Part shown: in pieces, positions 51,829 through 62,499 of the stretch
Layout of the letters: each line of letters begins with the position of its first letter
Numbering within the stretch: the first letter of the stretch is position 1
Origin: UBA7803 sp034522075
Lineage (GTDB): Bacteria > Pseudomonadota > Gammaproteobacteria > Pseudomonadales > Azotimanducaceae
Assembly: GCA_034522075.1 (NCBI GenBank)
Contig: JAXHLO010000013.1
Location: forward strand, 11,348-75,347
DNA length: 64,000 nt
Reading direction: 5' to 3'
Translations under genes and position numbers: made by a program
Notes under the pieces: model-generated
What the model was told of the DNA's origin: nothing
What the model saw: only the letters and a program-made list of their open reading frames with translations
Database searches by the model: none

Positions 51829-53517
51829 TCAAAAGCTGAGCAGCAGATTCACGTGGGCTTTGCCGTCGCGGCCGGAATCGAAGTCTCGGCCGGTCATCTG
51901 CCAGCCATAGTCGGCTTCCAGGCTCACATGATTGGAGAACGTGTAGCGCAGTCCGATGCCGGCACTGGAAAGTTCCTCATCATGGCTCTCAGCAGGCAGT
52001 GGGCTTTGTGTCTCTACCCAGCCATATTCCAGGAACGCCAGAAGCTGCAGCTTGCCGGCATCGAAATTACCGGTGAACGGCATCGCATAGGCAGGTGTTC
52101 TGATCTCGTTGGAGACGAACAGGCCACTGTCGCCGCTCACTTCCCGGGACTCGAAGCCGCGCACGGACGACGGGCCGCCAGCGCCGAACTGCTCGCTGGC
52201 CAGCAGCCGGCTGTCCGACCACTGCAGATCGACCTTGGCGGATAGCGTAAAGTCGCCTGGCAGCCGGTGCAGGCGCTCATAGCCGAGCCCGCCGTAGACA
52301 TAGTCCGCTGTCGCGCCAGGTCGCATGGCTGCGAAGCGTTCGTCATCCGCGCCCGGCCAGACCGCCGGGGCTGACCACCAGGTTGGCATACCAGCGGTTC
52401 ACGCCGAACTGGTCGGGCAGGCGTCCAGAATACTCCGCTGCCAGCTGAATGATGTCACTGGAGTCGTCGAACACCTCGTTACCGAAGAACTCGAGGTTGT
52501 TGTTGGTTCTGCGGAAGTCGACACCCGCCTGGACCTGGTGTGAGAAGCCGGCTATAGCCGGCCCCGGAACCGGCATCGAGTAGCGGGCCGCCACGCTGGA
52601 GCTACGTCCGCTCAGGCCAAACACGTCGAACAACTCGCTGTCCGTCTCGATATGGCTGGCGGATATCGAAAGCTCGTGGCGCCACGGCAACGGCGCCGTG
52701 TAGCTCAATCGATGCGCCGCAAGCCCATCGATGTTACAGGTCCGTTCGTACACTGGCCAGCCGCGATGATGATCCGTATCGAAGACGTTGCCCCAGTTGA
52801 GCCCGGCGCTCACCATATGCTCACCGATGGCCGGGTTGCCGGAGTTGTTGTAAGAGACATAGGGACGCAACGGGTAGCGTTCCTTGACCTCGAGTTGCAC
52901 GTCCGTCGTGCCGGGCTCCGCACCCTGGACGAATACGGCATCCACCTGGCGGAACGGATTGCGATTCAGCCAGGCCAGATCTTCTTCCAGCGTGCTGGCA
53001 CTGACTTTGTCGCCGGGAGACAGACGCGCTGCGCCTAGAATACTGGCGTCCTGGAACCACCGGTTGTCGCTGGCCGTGACGCGGCCCAGGCGCGCCTCGA
53101 GCACCACGACCTGAACAGCCCTGCCGTAACGTCCTGTTCGGGAACCAGCACGTCGACGACGGGCCGATCATGCTCCCGGCAATGCGCCACCGTCTGCTGC
53201 ACCAGACGCTTCAAGTCGGCAAGATACAGGGGCTGGCCCAGACATCCGTGACTACCTGCAGCATGAAAGTCAGCGCCCGCCAGCACATCGAGATCATCGA
53301 TAGCGATTCCTTCGACAGTCACACCGTCGGCCTGTACGGCATCGACACTGCCGACGAACTTCAACCCCTGCAGATGGTCGAGCACCAGAACGCTGTCCTG
53401 GTCTGCACCATCCACGCCGGGATCCGGAGTGTCCTCGGCCGAAGCAGGCACTGTGCAGATTGCCATGGCCAGCGCCGCGATGAAGGTGCTGGCGCGATAA
53501 AACGTCGTGTTATTCAT
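51829..53517 (-). pseudogene. TpsB/ShlB-family two-partner secretion transporter, frameshifted twice
   Basis: TpsB forms an outer-membrane barrel that exports the TpsA partner. Together three frames cover about 560 residues: signal peptide (MNNTTFYRAS...AMAICTVPASA, start 53517), POTRA text (VVDVLVPEQDVTAGLF, WLNRNPFRQVDAVFVQG, KERYPLRPYVSYNNSG) and a C-terminal barrel (VRGFESREVSGDSG, final strand ending LLLSF). The first break is near 53111-53116, where one base is missing (LFQVVVLE expected). The second is a CCC run at 52352-52354, where one base too many breaks GGLAGADDERF. Each is a one-base indel, so error or recent mutation. It lies 40 bases after the adhesin gene. Confidence 0.87.
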
Positions 53518-53557
53518 GAAATCCTCAAAAACTGATTCTGCAGTGATCTGGTTGGGT

Positions 53558-55054
53558 TCAACGGGCACCGAACGTCGTTGCATGTACCCATACACGCTTT
53601 TTCCGTTCATCACGGGATTCCCCGCCGGCGTCCAGGTCAAAGAATGGATTCGTCCGGTAGGAGAATGCTCCCATGCCGCGCGCGTCCCGCGGTTCAATGC
53701 TGTTGTACGGGAACAGGGGCCGGATCTGCGATCCGATTTCCCGGTTGTGGCTGGCTTTGAATACCACCCGGTTCTGACCCTCGAACAACTCACCCTCATC
53801 TGTGCCGGCGATATCGATCCCATCCACCGCCACTGGCGTGATGGTCAGATCTCCTGCGCTGAAGTCGATGGTGTAGTTCGCCGCGCTCACGCCTGACGGC
53901 ATGAGTGCGTCCCGGTACATACCCGACGGTGCGAACAGCGCCGTGGTGTCGGTTACGGACAGCGCACCCTCGAGTACGCCGATGTCCTCGCCGTTGACGA
54001 ACCCACTGACTGTGGCGAAGTAGGAGAGCTCGCCGCTGCCGAAAGCTCGCACGGCATCTTCCACGCTGATCTGCAGCGGCGCTGGATCGACCGTAAGCAG
54101 GGCATCCACAATGTCGACCACGTAGTTGCCTGACTGCTCGCCGCCCACGGCTCCGCGAATGGCATAGTTTCCTACCCCGGAGGCTGCGGTGGCCGCCGTC
54201 GTAACGGACACACCATCGAGATCGGCGAGATCATCACCGAGCACGAAACCCGATGCGGAGTAGGTGAGCTCGGGATTCTCCGAACCGTACAACCGCCGCT
54301 GATCGTGCAACTCGATCAACACACGAGCCGGATCGATAGTGAGCATGCCATTCTCGACACTGAGGACGTAGTTGGAGGCGCTGGCACTGGCGGTAATGGC
54401 ATAGTCGCCAACATCGGAGCTTACCGTGGCCGAGGTCTGTATGGAGAACGCCGACAGGTCGCTCACGTCCTGCCCGAGCACGAAGCCATCGGCGCTGAAG
54501 GTCAGATCCGGATTGTCCATACCATAGGTACGGGACTGATCGTGGACCTGAACGGCCAGGGTAGCCGGCTCGATAACCAGCGTGCCGTCGGCGAAGCTGA
54601 TGTCGTAGTTAGACGACGATCCAGCCCCTCGCAATGCATAGTCGCCTACATTGGAAGCCGCCGTGGCGGAGGTGTCGATCGAAAAGCCCGCCAGTACGGA
54701 GGCGTCTTCACCCAGGACGAAACCTTCGCAGACGTAGGTGAAGTCCGGATTGTCGGAGCCATAGGTGCGGGCGGCATCGTCCACCGAAATCTGCAGGGGG
54801 GCGGGGGTAACGCTCAGCACGCCTTCCATCACGTCCACTACGTAGTTGGCAGCTGCAGCATTCGCTGTAATGCCGTAGTCCCCTACAGCAGCATCCGCAC
54901 CGGCGGTCGTCGTCACCTCCAGAGCAGACAGCACCGATGCATCCTCGCCCAGGACGAAGCCGCTCAGGTCGTAGGTGAACTCGGGGTTCGCGGAACCATA
55001 GCGCCGGCTCTGGTCATTCAGGTCCAGGCTCAGCGTTGCCGGGTCAATGGTCAA
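53558..55054 (-). CDS. Adhesin segment: last five MBG repeats and C-terminus
   Basis: Open for 498 codons. Five MBG domains of about 80-85 residues can be counted by YGSANPEFTY, YGSDNPDFTY, YGMDNPDLTF, YGSENPELTY and a degenerate FGSGELSYF, each closed by a strand like GVLSVTPAPLQISV. The C-terminus (VVFKASHNREIGSQIRPLF onward) is charged and unlike the repeats. Read as part of the adhesin gene, not as a separate protein. Confidence 0.8.
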   Translation of the reverse strand: MTIDPATLSLDLNDQSRRYGSANPEFTYDLSGFVLGEDASVLSALEVTTTAGADAAVGDYGITANAAAANYVVDVMEGVLSVTPAPLQISVDDAARTYGSDNPDFTYVCEGFVLGEDASVLAGFSIDTSATAASNVGDYALRGAGSSSNYDISFADGTLVIEPATLAVQVHDQSRTYGMDNPDLTFSADGFVLGQDVSDLSAFSIQTSATVSSDVGDYAITASASASNYVLSVENGMLTIDPARVLIELHDQRRLYGSENPELTYSASGFVLGDDLADLDGVSVTTAATAASGVGNYAIRGAVGGEQSGNYVVDIVDALLTVDPAPLQISVEDAVRAFGSGELSYFATVSGFVNGEDIGVLEGALSVTDTTALFAPSGMYRDALMPSGVSAANYTIDFSAGDLTITPVAVDGIDIAGTDEGELFEGQNRVVFKASHNREIGSQIRPLFPYNSIEPRDARGMGAFSYRTNPFFDLDAGGESRDERKKRVWVHATTFGAR

Positions 55055-55084
55055 CGTACCGCCGACGAACGTCAGGTCATAGTT

Positions 55085-56190
55085 CGACGATGATCCATCG
55101 ACCGCAATGGCGTAGTCGCCGATATTGGATGACTCGGTGCCGGAGTCGCCACGGCAAAGCCATCGAGTACCGACGTGTCCTCGCCCAGCACGAAACCGTC
55201 CGCCGTATACGTCAGCGCCGGATTCGACCCTTCGTACAGCCGGCTGTGATCATCAGGCTGTGATGTTCAGCGCCGCCGGGTTCACTGACAACGTTAACCG
55301 TCGACCAACGTCAGTTCGTAATTCGACGATGACCCATCGGCGGCGATGGCGTAGCTGCCGACATCAGACGATTCGGTGGCCGCCGTCGCCACGGCAAAGT
55401 CATCGAGTACCGAAGCGTCATGGCCCAGCACGAAACCGTCCGCCGTATACGTCAGCGCCGGATTCGACGCCCCATACAGCCGGCTGTGGTCATGGGCCGT
55501 GATGGTCAGCGCCGCCGGGTTCACCGACAACGAACCATCTACGAACGTCAGGTCGTCATTCGACGATGACCCATCGGCGGCGATGGCGTAGCTGCCGACA
55601 TCAGACGATTCGGTGGCCGCCGTCGCCACGGCAAAGTCATCGAGTACCGAAGCGTCATGGCCCAGCACGAAACCGTCCGCCGTATACGTCAGCGCCGGAT
55701 TCGACCCCCGCACAGCCGGCTGTGGTCATGGGCCGTGATGGTCAGCGGTGCCGGGTTCACCGACAACGTTCCACCGACAAACGTCAGCTCGTAGTTCGAC
55801 GATGACCCATCGGCGGCGATGGCGTAGCTGCCGACATCAGATGATTCGGTGGCCGCCGTCGCCACGGCAAAGTCATCAAGTACCGAGGCGTCCTGGCCCA
55901 GCACGAAACCGTCCGCCGTATACGTCAGCGCCGGGTTCGACGCCCCATACAGGCGGCTGTGGTCATGGGCCGTGATGGTCAGCGGTGCCGGGTTCACCGA
56001 CAACGTACCGTCCACGAAGGTCAGGTCGTAGTTCGACGACGTAGCACTCGCGGCTATACCGTAGGTTCCGACCGACGACGACTCGACTGCCGCCGTATCA
56101 CGCTGAATCCACCAAGATCCGCCACACCTTCGCCGAGCACGAAGCCATCCGCCAATACGTCAGCGCCGGATCGACGCCCATACAGGCGGC
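55085..56190 (-). repeat. 237-bp tandem DNA repeats encoding MBG domains
   Basis: Near-identical units begin (plus-strand CGACGATGAC) at 55085, 55324, 55561, 55797 and 56034. Intervals are 239, 237, 236 and 237 bases; 237 is 79 codons. Units 55324-55560 and 55561-55796 differ at only a few places, so they are recent copies. The 239 unit carries one loss and two gains, and the 236 unit lacks one base near 55705, which breaks the frame. Encoded unit: LTITAHDHSRLYGASNPAL followed by TYTADGFVLG. Confidence 0.92.
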
Positions 56191-57745
56191 TGTGGTCATG
56201 GGCGGTGATCGTCAGCGATGCCGGATTCACTGTCACCAGGGCACCGGCCGCGTCGAAATCAAAGTCGTAACCGATCTCCGAAACCAGGCTGCCGGCACCA
56301 ATGCCGATGGCGTATGTGCCCACGTCCGATCCCGCTGTAGCGGCACTCGTCAGGCTGGGCGTGCCGCTGAATACCATCTCGGCGCTGTGACCGTCCATCA
56401 AGCCTTCGAAGGTATAGGTCAATACCGGTTCCTGGCCGTACAGTACAGCCAGGCTCTCCGGACTGAACGTCAGCACGGGAACCAGCGAGTAGATGAACTG
56501 ACTGCCGGTCTGATGAATGGTCTCGGGCCCGTCGGCCGCATAGGTTCGATTGAACAACGATCCGTCGGCAGACAGCCCGCCCTGTTCACTGCGATTCGGA
56601 TCGCGGGAATAGATCAGATACCTGCCATCGTCCAGGGCAATATTGGCGTCGACACTGTCGTTGATGAAATCCTGCCCGGCGGCCAGCACCACGTCGCCGC
56701 TGCCCGTTATCTCGATGTCAGAATCTGCAGCCAGTCTCAGGTCGCCGGCGGTAACCACCGACACGGTCCCGTCGTTCGTGGTGACGTCACCGCTGACCTG
56801 CAAGCCGGCAGCGGCGTTCTCCAGCGCCACATCCCCGCTCGCCGCCATGGACGCCACGCTTGTCAGTGTGTTACCGGCGTGACTCAGATCAATGGGCCCG
56901 GCTGCGTCCACCGCCACGGCGCCTACATTCGCGAGCGCTTCGGTCTGACTCAGTGAGCCGCCGGTGGTCAGGCCAAGATCACCACCCGCCGTGTCGATGC
57001 CGGTCATGCCGAACGCGGACCCGACTTCGAGATCGCCGGCGCTATGCAGCTCGAGCCCGCCACCGTCGGTGAAAGCGGCCACTTCGGCCACCTCATTACC
57101 GGCATGGGTCAGAGCAATGTCACCGGAGGAGGTGACCGCCAGCCGCGGCGTACGAATAGCGCCCGTTTGCGAGATCCCGCCGGCACCGGCATGGAGTTGC
57201 AGACTGTCGGTTGCCGTAGCGCCGTCGACGACGAGATCGCCGGACTCCTGCCGCACATCCACATCACGTCCGCTCACCAGCAGGCTGCCGAAGCTGTTGC
57301 CGGAATTGGTCAGATCCACGAAGCCGCTGCCGGGTACCGAACTCGGCGCCGCGGTGAAGCTGGCCTGTCCCGCGACCGTCAGGGTCGTTCCGGCACCTTG
57401 CCGGATGCCGGTCTGGACATCGGGCCCGGCCGTTACTGCAGGGGCATCCGTGGAGAAACTTACACTACCGCCGATGCTGTTCGCCGCATCCGTCAGCAGA
57501 ACAGCATCGCCGGCTACAGGCCCACCATCGAACGACAGGCTGCTGGCTTCACTCACGACGACCAGATCGCCAGCCTCATTGATGGTTCCGAGCTCGATCA
57601 CGCCCTGGGCGGTAATGTCGTTGGCGCCGCCGGTTGGCGTATAGCCGGGCAGCAGATTCCCGGATCCGCCCAGAGTTACGTCGCCGCTGCCCGTGGGATC
57701 GAATGTGCCGGCCACCTGGAGCGATGCACCGGGTTCCTGGCTCAC
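56054..57745 (-). CDS. Adhesin segment: end of FHA-like region and first MBG domains
   Basis: Open for 563 codons. The first 370 residues are Gly/Ser/Asp-rich beta-helix-like text (LTNSGNSFGSLLVSGRDVDV, FTDGGGLELHSAGDLEV). Then SPESLAVLYGQEPVLTYTF opens the MBG row. The last 30 codons are out of frame with the family text, so the true frame is lost near 56090. Segment of the large adhesin. Confidence 0.78.
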   Translation of the reverse strand: MSQEPGASLQVAGTFDPTGSGDVTLGGSGNLLPGYTPTGGANDITAQGVIELGTINEAGDLVVVSEASSLSFDGGPVAGDAVLLTDAANSIGGSVSFSTDAPAVTAGPDVQTGIRQGAGTTLTVAGQASFTAAPSSVPGSGFVDLTNSGNSFGSLLVSGRDVDVRQESGDLVVDGATATDSLQLHAGAGGISQTGAIRTPRLAVTSSGDIALTHAGNEVAEVAAFTDGGGLELHSAGDLEVGSAFGMTGIDTAGGDLGLTTGGSLSQTEALANVGAVAVDAAGPIDLSHAGNTLTSVASMAASGDVALENAAAGLQVSGDVTTNDGTVSVVTAGDLRLAADSDIEITGSGDVVLAAGQDFINDSVDANIALDDGRYLIYSRDPNRSEQGGLSADGSLFNRTYAADGPETIHQTGSQFIYSLVPVLTFSPESLAVLYGQEPVLTYTFEGLMDGHSAEMVFSGTPSLTSAATAGSDVGTYAIGIGAGSLVSEIGYDFDFDAAGALVTVNPASLTITAHDHSRLYGRRSGADVLADGFVLGEGVADLGGFSVIRRQSSRRRSEPTV

Positions 57746-57791
57746 AGCTCGGCCATTGGCGTTCAGATTGAAGTCGCCGCCAACCAGGGTA

Positions 57792-60700
57792 TTACCCAGT
57801 CGGGTTGCCTCGGAGTTCTGCAGAGACGCCGACCCAGCCGCATGTCGTGGTCACCACCGACAGATCACCGCCGATGGTCAGCCCGCCGGACTGGCTGACG
57901 GTCCCGTCTGCCTCGATGCTCAGCGAGCCGTCGAGGTCGGTAGCACCCAGTTCCAGGGCCTCAGCACTTGCCACCGCTGCGTTGTTGCCGGTCAGGCTGA
58001 GGGCCCCGAAACGGTTACCGGTTTCCTGTAGATCGACATCGTGGGCACCGGCATCGAGCGTGACATCTACACCGGAGAGGTCCCAGGCACCGTCCTGCAC
58101 GATATCCCGGCCGTTGCGCAGTGCCACAGTGGAAGGCGTACCGGCCAGAGCGACGGGACCAAAGTCATTGCCGGCAGCGCTCAAGTCGATGGCACCGCCG
58201 TTGGCAGACAGATCCAGGCCGGCGGCGCTGATGCCGCCCGTCTGGCCCAGGCTGCGCCCATTCAGGGCCAGGCTGGCGTCACCCAGGTCAAGGTCGGATT
58301 CGATGGTAATGTCACCGCCGGGACTGACCAGCGTCAGATCGGCATCCGGTACGCTGTCTGCCACCATTCGAATGTCGCCGGTGCCGTCGCCGCGGCCGAT
58401 TGTCAGAGCCGCGAAACCATCGGATATCTGCGCGAGAAACGCATCGTCCAGGTCCAGCTGCGCACCGCCGATTGCCGCACCGCCTACCTTCACGTCTCTT
58501 CCGGCAGTACCCGGCTGCAGGTGCCAGGTTCCTGTCCCTTGCAGAGCTGCGTCGGCACTCATGCTGTCGCCGCTGAGAAGCAGGTCATGTACGCCGCCAT
58601 TCAGGCCGGCATGCAATTCCAGACCACCGGCGCCGGCATCAAGGGTCGAGTTCCCGGAGAGAACCACGGGCCCGTTCGCGGTTATACCGCTGGCCAGCAA
58701 CGTGCCATTCAGGCCCAGCTCACCCACGTCATAAGTCTGAGTGCCGCCCGTCGTCACGTCGGTGACAGTAATCGTGCCGTCCGCGCTGACGTGCAGGTCG
58801 CCGACCGTCGATTGCAGTTGCTCGAGACCCGAAACGTCGCCACCCGCCAGAGTCAGTGCAAGATCACCCGGGCCGTCGACACTGCTGTCGAAGGACACAT
58901 GGCCGCCGGCGCTCGTCACAGCCAGGTCACCGGCAAGGTCGAGGGCGCCCTGTGCGTTGAAATCTCCACCCTGGGTAGAGATGACCGCCGGGCCTGTCAC
59001 GGCAGCGGCGCTGTGCAGGACGACATCGCCGCCCCGCGTGGTGAGATTGGCACTCAGATCGACAGCGCCGCCGGCTGTTGCAGCGACACTCTGAAATACC
59101 GAGTCGCCGGTGAAGTTGACGTTGCCATTGCCGCCGATACCGGCGTCGAGGGCGAGCACGCCGGTCAGGTTGCTGGTATCCGCATTGCCTACCGTGCCGA
59201 CATGGATATCGCCGTCGACCGCGGTGAACGCAGCCAGACCGCCAGTACTGGACATGCGCGAAAGCTCGTCATTGCTCACGTGCATCCTGTCCGGCCCGGC
59301 GGCATCATCGCCAATGCCGACGCTTCGACCTGCCGTCGCACCCAGACCGATCTGCCCGGATCCACTGTTCAAGGTGCTCGAACCCTGCATATCCAGGTCG
59401 GCGGCCAGAATGCCCAGGTCATTGTTCACAGCCGTCAGAGAGACACCGTCGAGCAGCACGAACGTACCGTTACCGTCAGCATCCGCATCCGCGGAAAACT
59501 GCACAGGGCCGTTCATACTACGGCTCTGCGTCAACGTGAGGTCGTTCAATGCCGCATAGGTCTGAGCCGTCACCGGTGTGGTCACCACACGCGGCAGGGT
59601 GAGGTCGTAGCCTGAGACGGCCAGGTTCGTCAACGGATCGATACCGCCTACGACACCGCCCAGATCAACATTGCCTGTGCCCGCCGACAAGGTCAGATCG
59701 TGCGCACCGTCAATCGTGCTGGTGGAACCAACGAGGCGGATGTCGCCGCCGTTGCTGCTGACCGACGCATCACCGTGCAACACGATGGGACCGGTGAATG
59801 TCGCATTGCCGCCGGCCGTGACAACATCGTCCGACAGCACAATTTCGTCGGCTGCCACCGCAAGCGATGCCAGCGGGTCGGAGGATCCGACGCGGTCGAA
59901 CGCGACGGTCTCGTCGCCATTGATGGTCAGCGACTGGGTGCCGTCGACGGGCCCGGTGAAGCTCAGGTCATCACCGGCCTGCAGGACGACATCACTCGAC
60001 GCCAGGGATACGGCCCCCAGGAATTCGGTCAGCCCGGCAAAAGCCGCTTGCGTACCGCCGACGGCATTAAACGTCGCGTCACCGCCGAACCGGTTGCTGA
60101 TAGCCCCGGCGGCGGTGCTGACGTCGCCGCGAAACTCTACGTCACCGACGACGTCCAGCCCGCCGCTCAGGTTCACGTCGCCGGCAAAGTGCATCTGCGT
60201 GAAACCCGCGGCTGCCAGGCCCTGGCCGCCACCCACGGCATCATCGGCAGCGGCACCGCCGACAGCGCCGTTGAAGTAGGCGCTGGACCCGCCGCTGCCG
60301 ACCAGAGTCAGAAACTGATTGCCGAGCAGAGCACCCTCAACCGTCAGGTCGCCGCCCAGTGACTGGATTTCCACAGCGCCGTCGACAAGCTGAATGTCTC
60401 CACCGAATCGCAGTCCGTCATGGCCGTGCAGCCGGGCGGTTTGGCCGGATGCGCCCAGGGTCACCGTGCCGGCACCAAAATCGCTGCCGGTGTCACCATC
60501 GGCCATCAGCAGATCGCCATGCAGACGCACGTCGGCGGCGTCCTCGACGACCAGCCCCGATGCCAGTTCCACAGCCTGCTGGAACGCGGCAGCGCCGCTG
60601 CCCGTGAGCGCCAGCGCCGCACCGGAACCGCTGCCGATATCCATAGTGCCGTAGAAGTCTTTGGCACCCGTTCCGGACGCAACGGTCAGGTTATGCGGTC

Positions 60701-61808
60701 CGTTGATGCTGCCGTCGAACAGAACATCCGCATCATCGGTGGGGACAGCAACGTCCGGAGTCGCCAGTGTCATGGGGCCATGGAAGGTCACCGCCCCGGT
60801 TCCGCCATCACCCACGTCACCGTTGAGTGATATGCCGCCGGGCGCCGTGAAATTCATGGGCCCGTCAACGGCCAGACTGGTCGCCGGCAGACTGAGAGTC
60901 TGGCCGGTCACTGTCAGGCCGGTCAGATCGCCGGCAATGTGCTGCAGACCGGTAACCGTACCGGAACCGCCGGACAGGGTATCCAGGATGAGTGCCTGCG
61001 CACCGGACACCGGCCCCCCCAGATCGATCACCGCGCCTTGGGAAGCTACCGTCAGGGGGCCATCCACCAGATTCATACCGGCCTGGAAACCGAAGCCATC
61101 ATGGCCGGACAGGGACAGATCCCCCGCTGTAACGAGACCGTCGAATGTAGACCCGGTGTCGCCGTTACCGAGGATGACATCATCCTGAAAGGTCACAGGC
61201 CCTGCGGCACTGATGCCGGAACTGGTCTGCAGAGTGGAGGCGAATACGCCGGCGCCCGGGCCCTGCAGAGTGAGCGCCGCTCCGGTTCCGTCACCCACGG
61301 CCGTGGATGCGCCGACACTGCCAGTGAACATTTTCTGGCCGGTGCCGGTGGCCAGCGTCAGGTCGTGGGCGCCGTTCAGAGTGTCCATGAACACAACATT
61401 GGAGTCCGTGGTTGTGAGCAGCACCGAGTTATTCAGCTCCACCGGACTGTAGAACGTGATGTCACCGGCCGCAGTGCTGTCGAGATCGCCGGCCAGATTG
61501 ATGCCGCCGGGTTCGGACGCCGTATAGGACTGATGGCCGGCTATGGAAACACCGGTTGCCGGTCTCGCGACGGTCCCGGCCATCGCGTGGAGCCCGGCGA
61601 GATCGGTGCCCAGGTGGTCCAATCCCACGACGTTGGCGGAACCAGCGTTGAGCTCCAGGTCAAAGGGGCCGCTGACGGTGTTCGCGCCCTGGAAGGTCAT
61701 TGTGCTGCCATTGCTGGCGATCCGGGTGGGGCCGTTCTGCAGCACCACACCACCGTTGAAGGTCATGCCGTCATAGCCCGACAGATCCATGCCCCCGGAC
61801 CCGGCCAA
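57792..61808 (-). CDS. Adhesin segment: long beta-helical FHA-like region
   Basis: Open for 1338 codons, the longest intact part. Many repeats of about 60-90 residues with patterns such as GDLSLSGHDGFGF, ALTLQGPGAGVFAS and NGPHNLTVASGTGAKDFYG; Asp/Gly/Ala/Val-rich, almost no Cys, low Lys, as in exported parallel beta-helix adhesins. It begins with TTG directly after an in-frame TGA at 61812-61814 caused by shifts next to it, so it is not a true start. Confidence 0.8.
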   Translation of the reverse strand: MAGSGGMDLSGYDGMTFNGGVVLQNGPTRIASNGSTMTFQGANTVSGPFDLELNAGSANVVGLDHLGTDLAGLHAMAGTVARPATGVSIAGHQSYTASEPGGINLAGDLDSTAAGDITFYSPVELNNSVLLTTTDSNVVFMDTLNGAHDLTLATGTGQKMFTGSVGASTAVGDGTGAALTLQGPGAGVFASTLQTSSGISAAGPVTFQDDVILGNGDTGSTFDGLVTAGDLSLSGHDGFGFQAGMNLVDGPLTVASQGAVIDLGGPVSGAQALILDTLSGGSGTVTGLQHIAGDLTGLTVTGQTLSLPATSLAVDGPMNFTAPGGISLNGDVGDGGTGAVTFHGPMTLATPDVAVPTDDADVLFDGSINGPHNLTVASGTGAKDFYGTMDIGSGSGAALALTGSGAAAFQQAVELASGLVVEDAADVRLHGDLLMADGDTGSDFGAGTVTLGASGQTARLHGHDGLRFGGDIQLVDGAVEIQSLGGDLTVEGALLGNQFLTLVGSGGSSAYFNGAVGGAAADDAVGGGQGLAAAGFTQMHFAGDVNLSGGLDVVGDVEFRGDVSTAAGAISNRFGGDATFNAVGGTQAAFAGLTEFLGAVSLASSDVVLQAGDDLSFTGPVDGTQSLTINGDETVAFDRVGSSDPLASLAVAADEIVLSDDVVTAGGNATFTGPIVLHGDASVSSNGGDIRLVGSTSTIDGAHDLTLSAGTGNVDLGGVVGGIDPLTNLAVSGYDLTLPRVVTTPVTAQTYAALNDLTLTQSRSMNGPVQFSADADADGNGTFVLLDGVSLTAVNNDLGILAADLDMQGSSTLNSGSGQIGLGATAGRSVGIGDDAAGPDRMHVSNDELSRMSSTGGLAAFTAVDGDIHVGTVGNADTSNLTGVLALDAGIGGNGNVNFTGDSVFQSVAATAGGAVDLSANLTTRGGDVVLHSAAAVTGPAVISTQGGDFNAQGALDLAGDLAVTSAGGHVSFDSSVDGPGDLALTLAGGDVSGLEQLQSTVGDLHVSADGTITVTDVTTGGTQTYDVGELGLNGTLLASGITANGPVVLSGNSTLDAGAGGLELHAGLNGGVHDLLLSGDSMSADAALQGTGTWHLQPGTAGRDVKVGGAAIGGAQLDLDDAFLAQISDGFAALTIGRGDGTGDIRMVADSVPDADLTLVSPGGDITIESDLDLGDASLALNGRSLGQTGGISAAGLDLSANGGAIDLSAAGNDFGPVALAGTPSTVALRNGRDIVQDGAWDLSGVDVTLDAGAHDVDLQETGNRFGALSLTGNNAAVASAEALELGATDLDGSLSIEADGTVSQSGGLTIGGDLSVVTTTCGWVGVSAELRGNPTG

Positions 61809-61811
61809 GCG

Positions 61812-62499
61812 TCACCTGTCCGGCAAACACCGAGCCCGCATTGCCATCGGCCAGGGTACAGCGGTATCCAGAAAAGTTACCGGCCCGGTGACGGCCAGGC
61901 CGTTGTTGGCATCCAGAGTCGAGTGGAACGTCGCTCCGCCCGAGGTAAGCTGAAGGGCCGAGTTGGCGCTGGCCGTCGAGCCGAGCCCTGCAACCTGGCC
62001 ATGGAAGTCTGCCTGGCCATTGCCGGCATTGACGATGAGCTGATGACCGTCGCCACTCAACGTGTTGTTGAAGACGATGGCCGAGTCGCTGCTTCGAACC
62101 GACAGATCTGCGTCAAGTGCCGCGGCGGCCGTTGAAGGTGATCGCGCCCGGGGCAGTGGACGACACACCGGCGGTCAAGGTGATTCCGCTGCCGCCGGCC
62201 GCAGAGGTCTGAGCGCCGTCGATGGTCATCTGCGGCAACACCAGTGCAGTACCGGTGTCCACGGTCAACGAGGAGCTGTTGGCGTTGACACTGGTAAGAC
62301 CGGTGACCGTGCCAGCCACTGACGTGAGTACCACATCGTTGGCGCCGATATTGATGCCGGTGGTGCCGCCGATGACAGCGACGTTGACATCGTCGGCATC
62401 CGTATAGATCAGATCACCACCGGAAAAGCCCGCCGCCAGATCGTTGACGTCATTACCGGTATTCGCAAGGGTGGCAAAGCCAGCGCCACTCAGATGCAA
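61812..62499 (-). CDS. Adhesin segment in two frames
   Basis: Frames 62499-62113 and 62168-61812 carry the same kind of repeat text (DLAAGFSGGDLIYTDADDVN; NNTLSGDGHQLIVNAGNGQ). One extra base near 62128 (GGCCGCCGCGG run) explains the switch; a missing base near 61858 and an extra T near 61809 explain the stop before the next segment. Confidence 0.7.

Noticed and set aside
55085..56190. CRISPR-like spaced repeats
   Set aside because: The repeat is a continuous coding unit of 237 bases without unique spacers; it is an MBG domain array.
57044..62135. Long plus-strand frames through the adhesin region
   Set aside because: Repeated antisense of beta-helical repeats; composition like other shadows, no family recognised.
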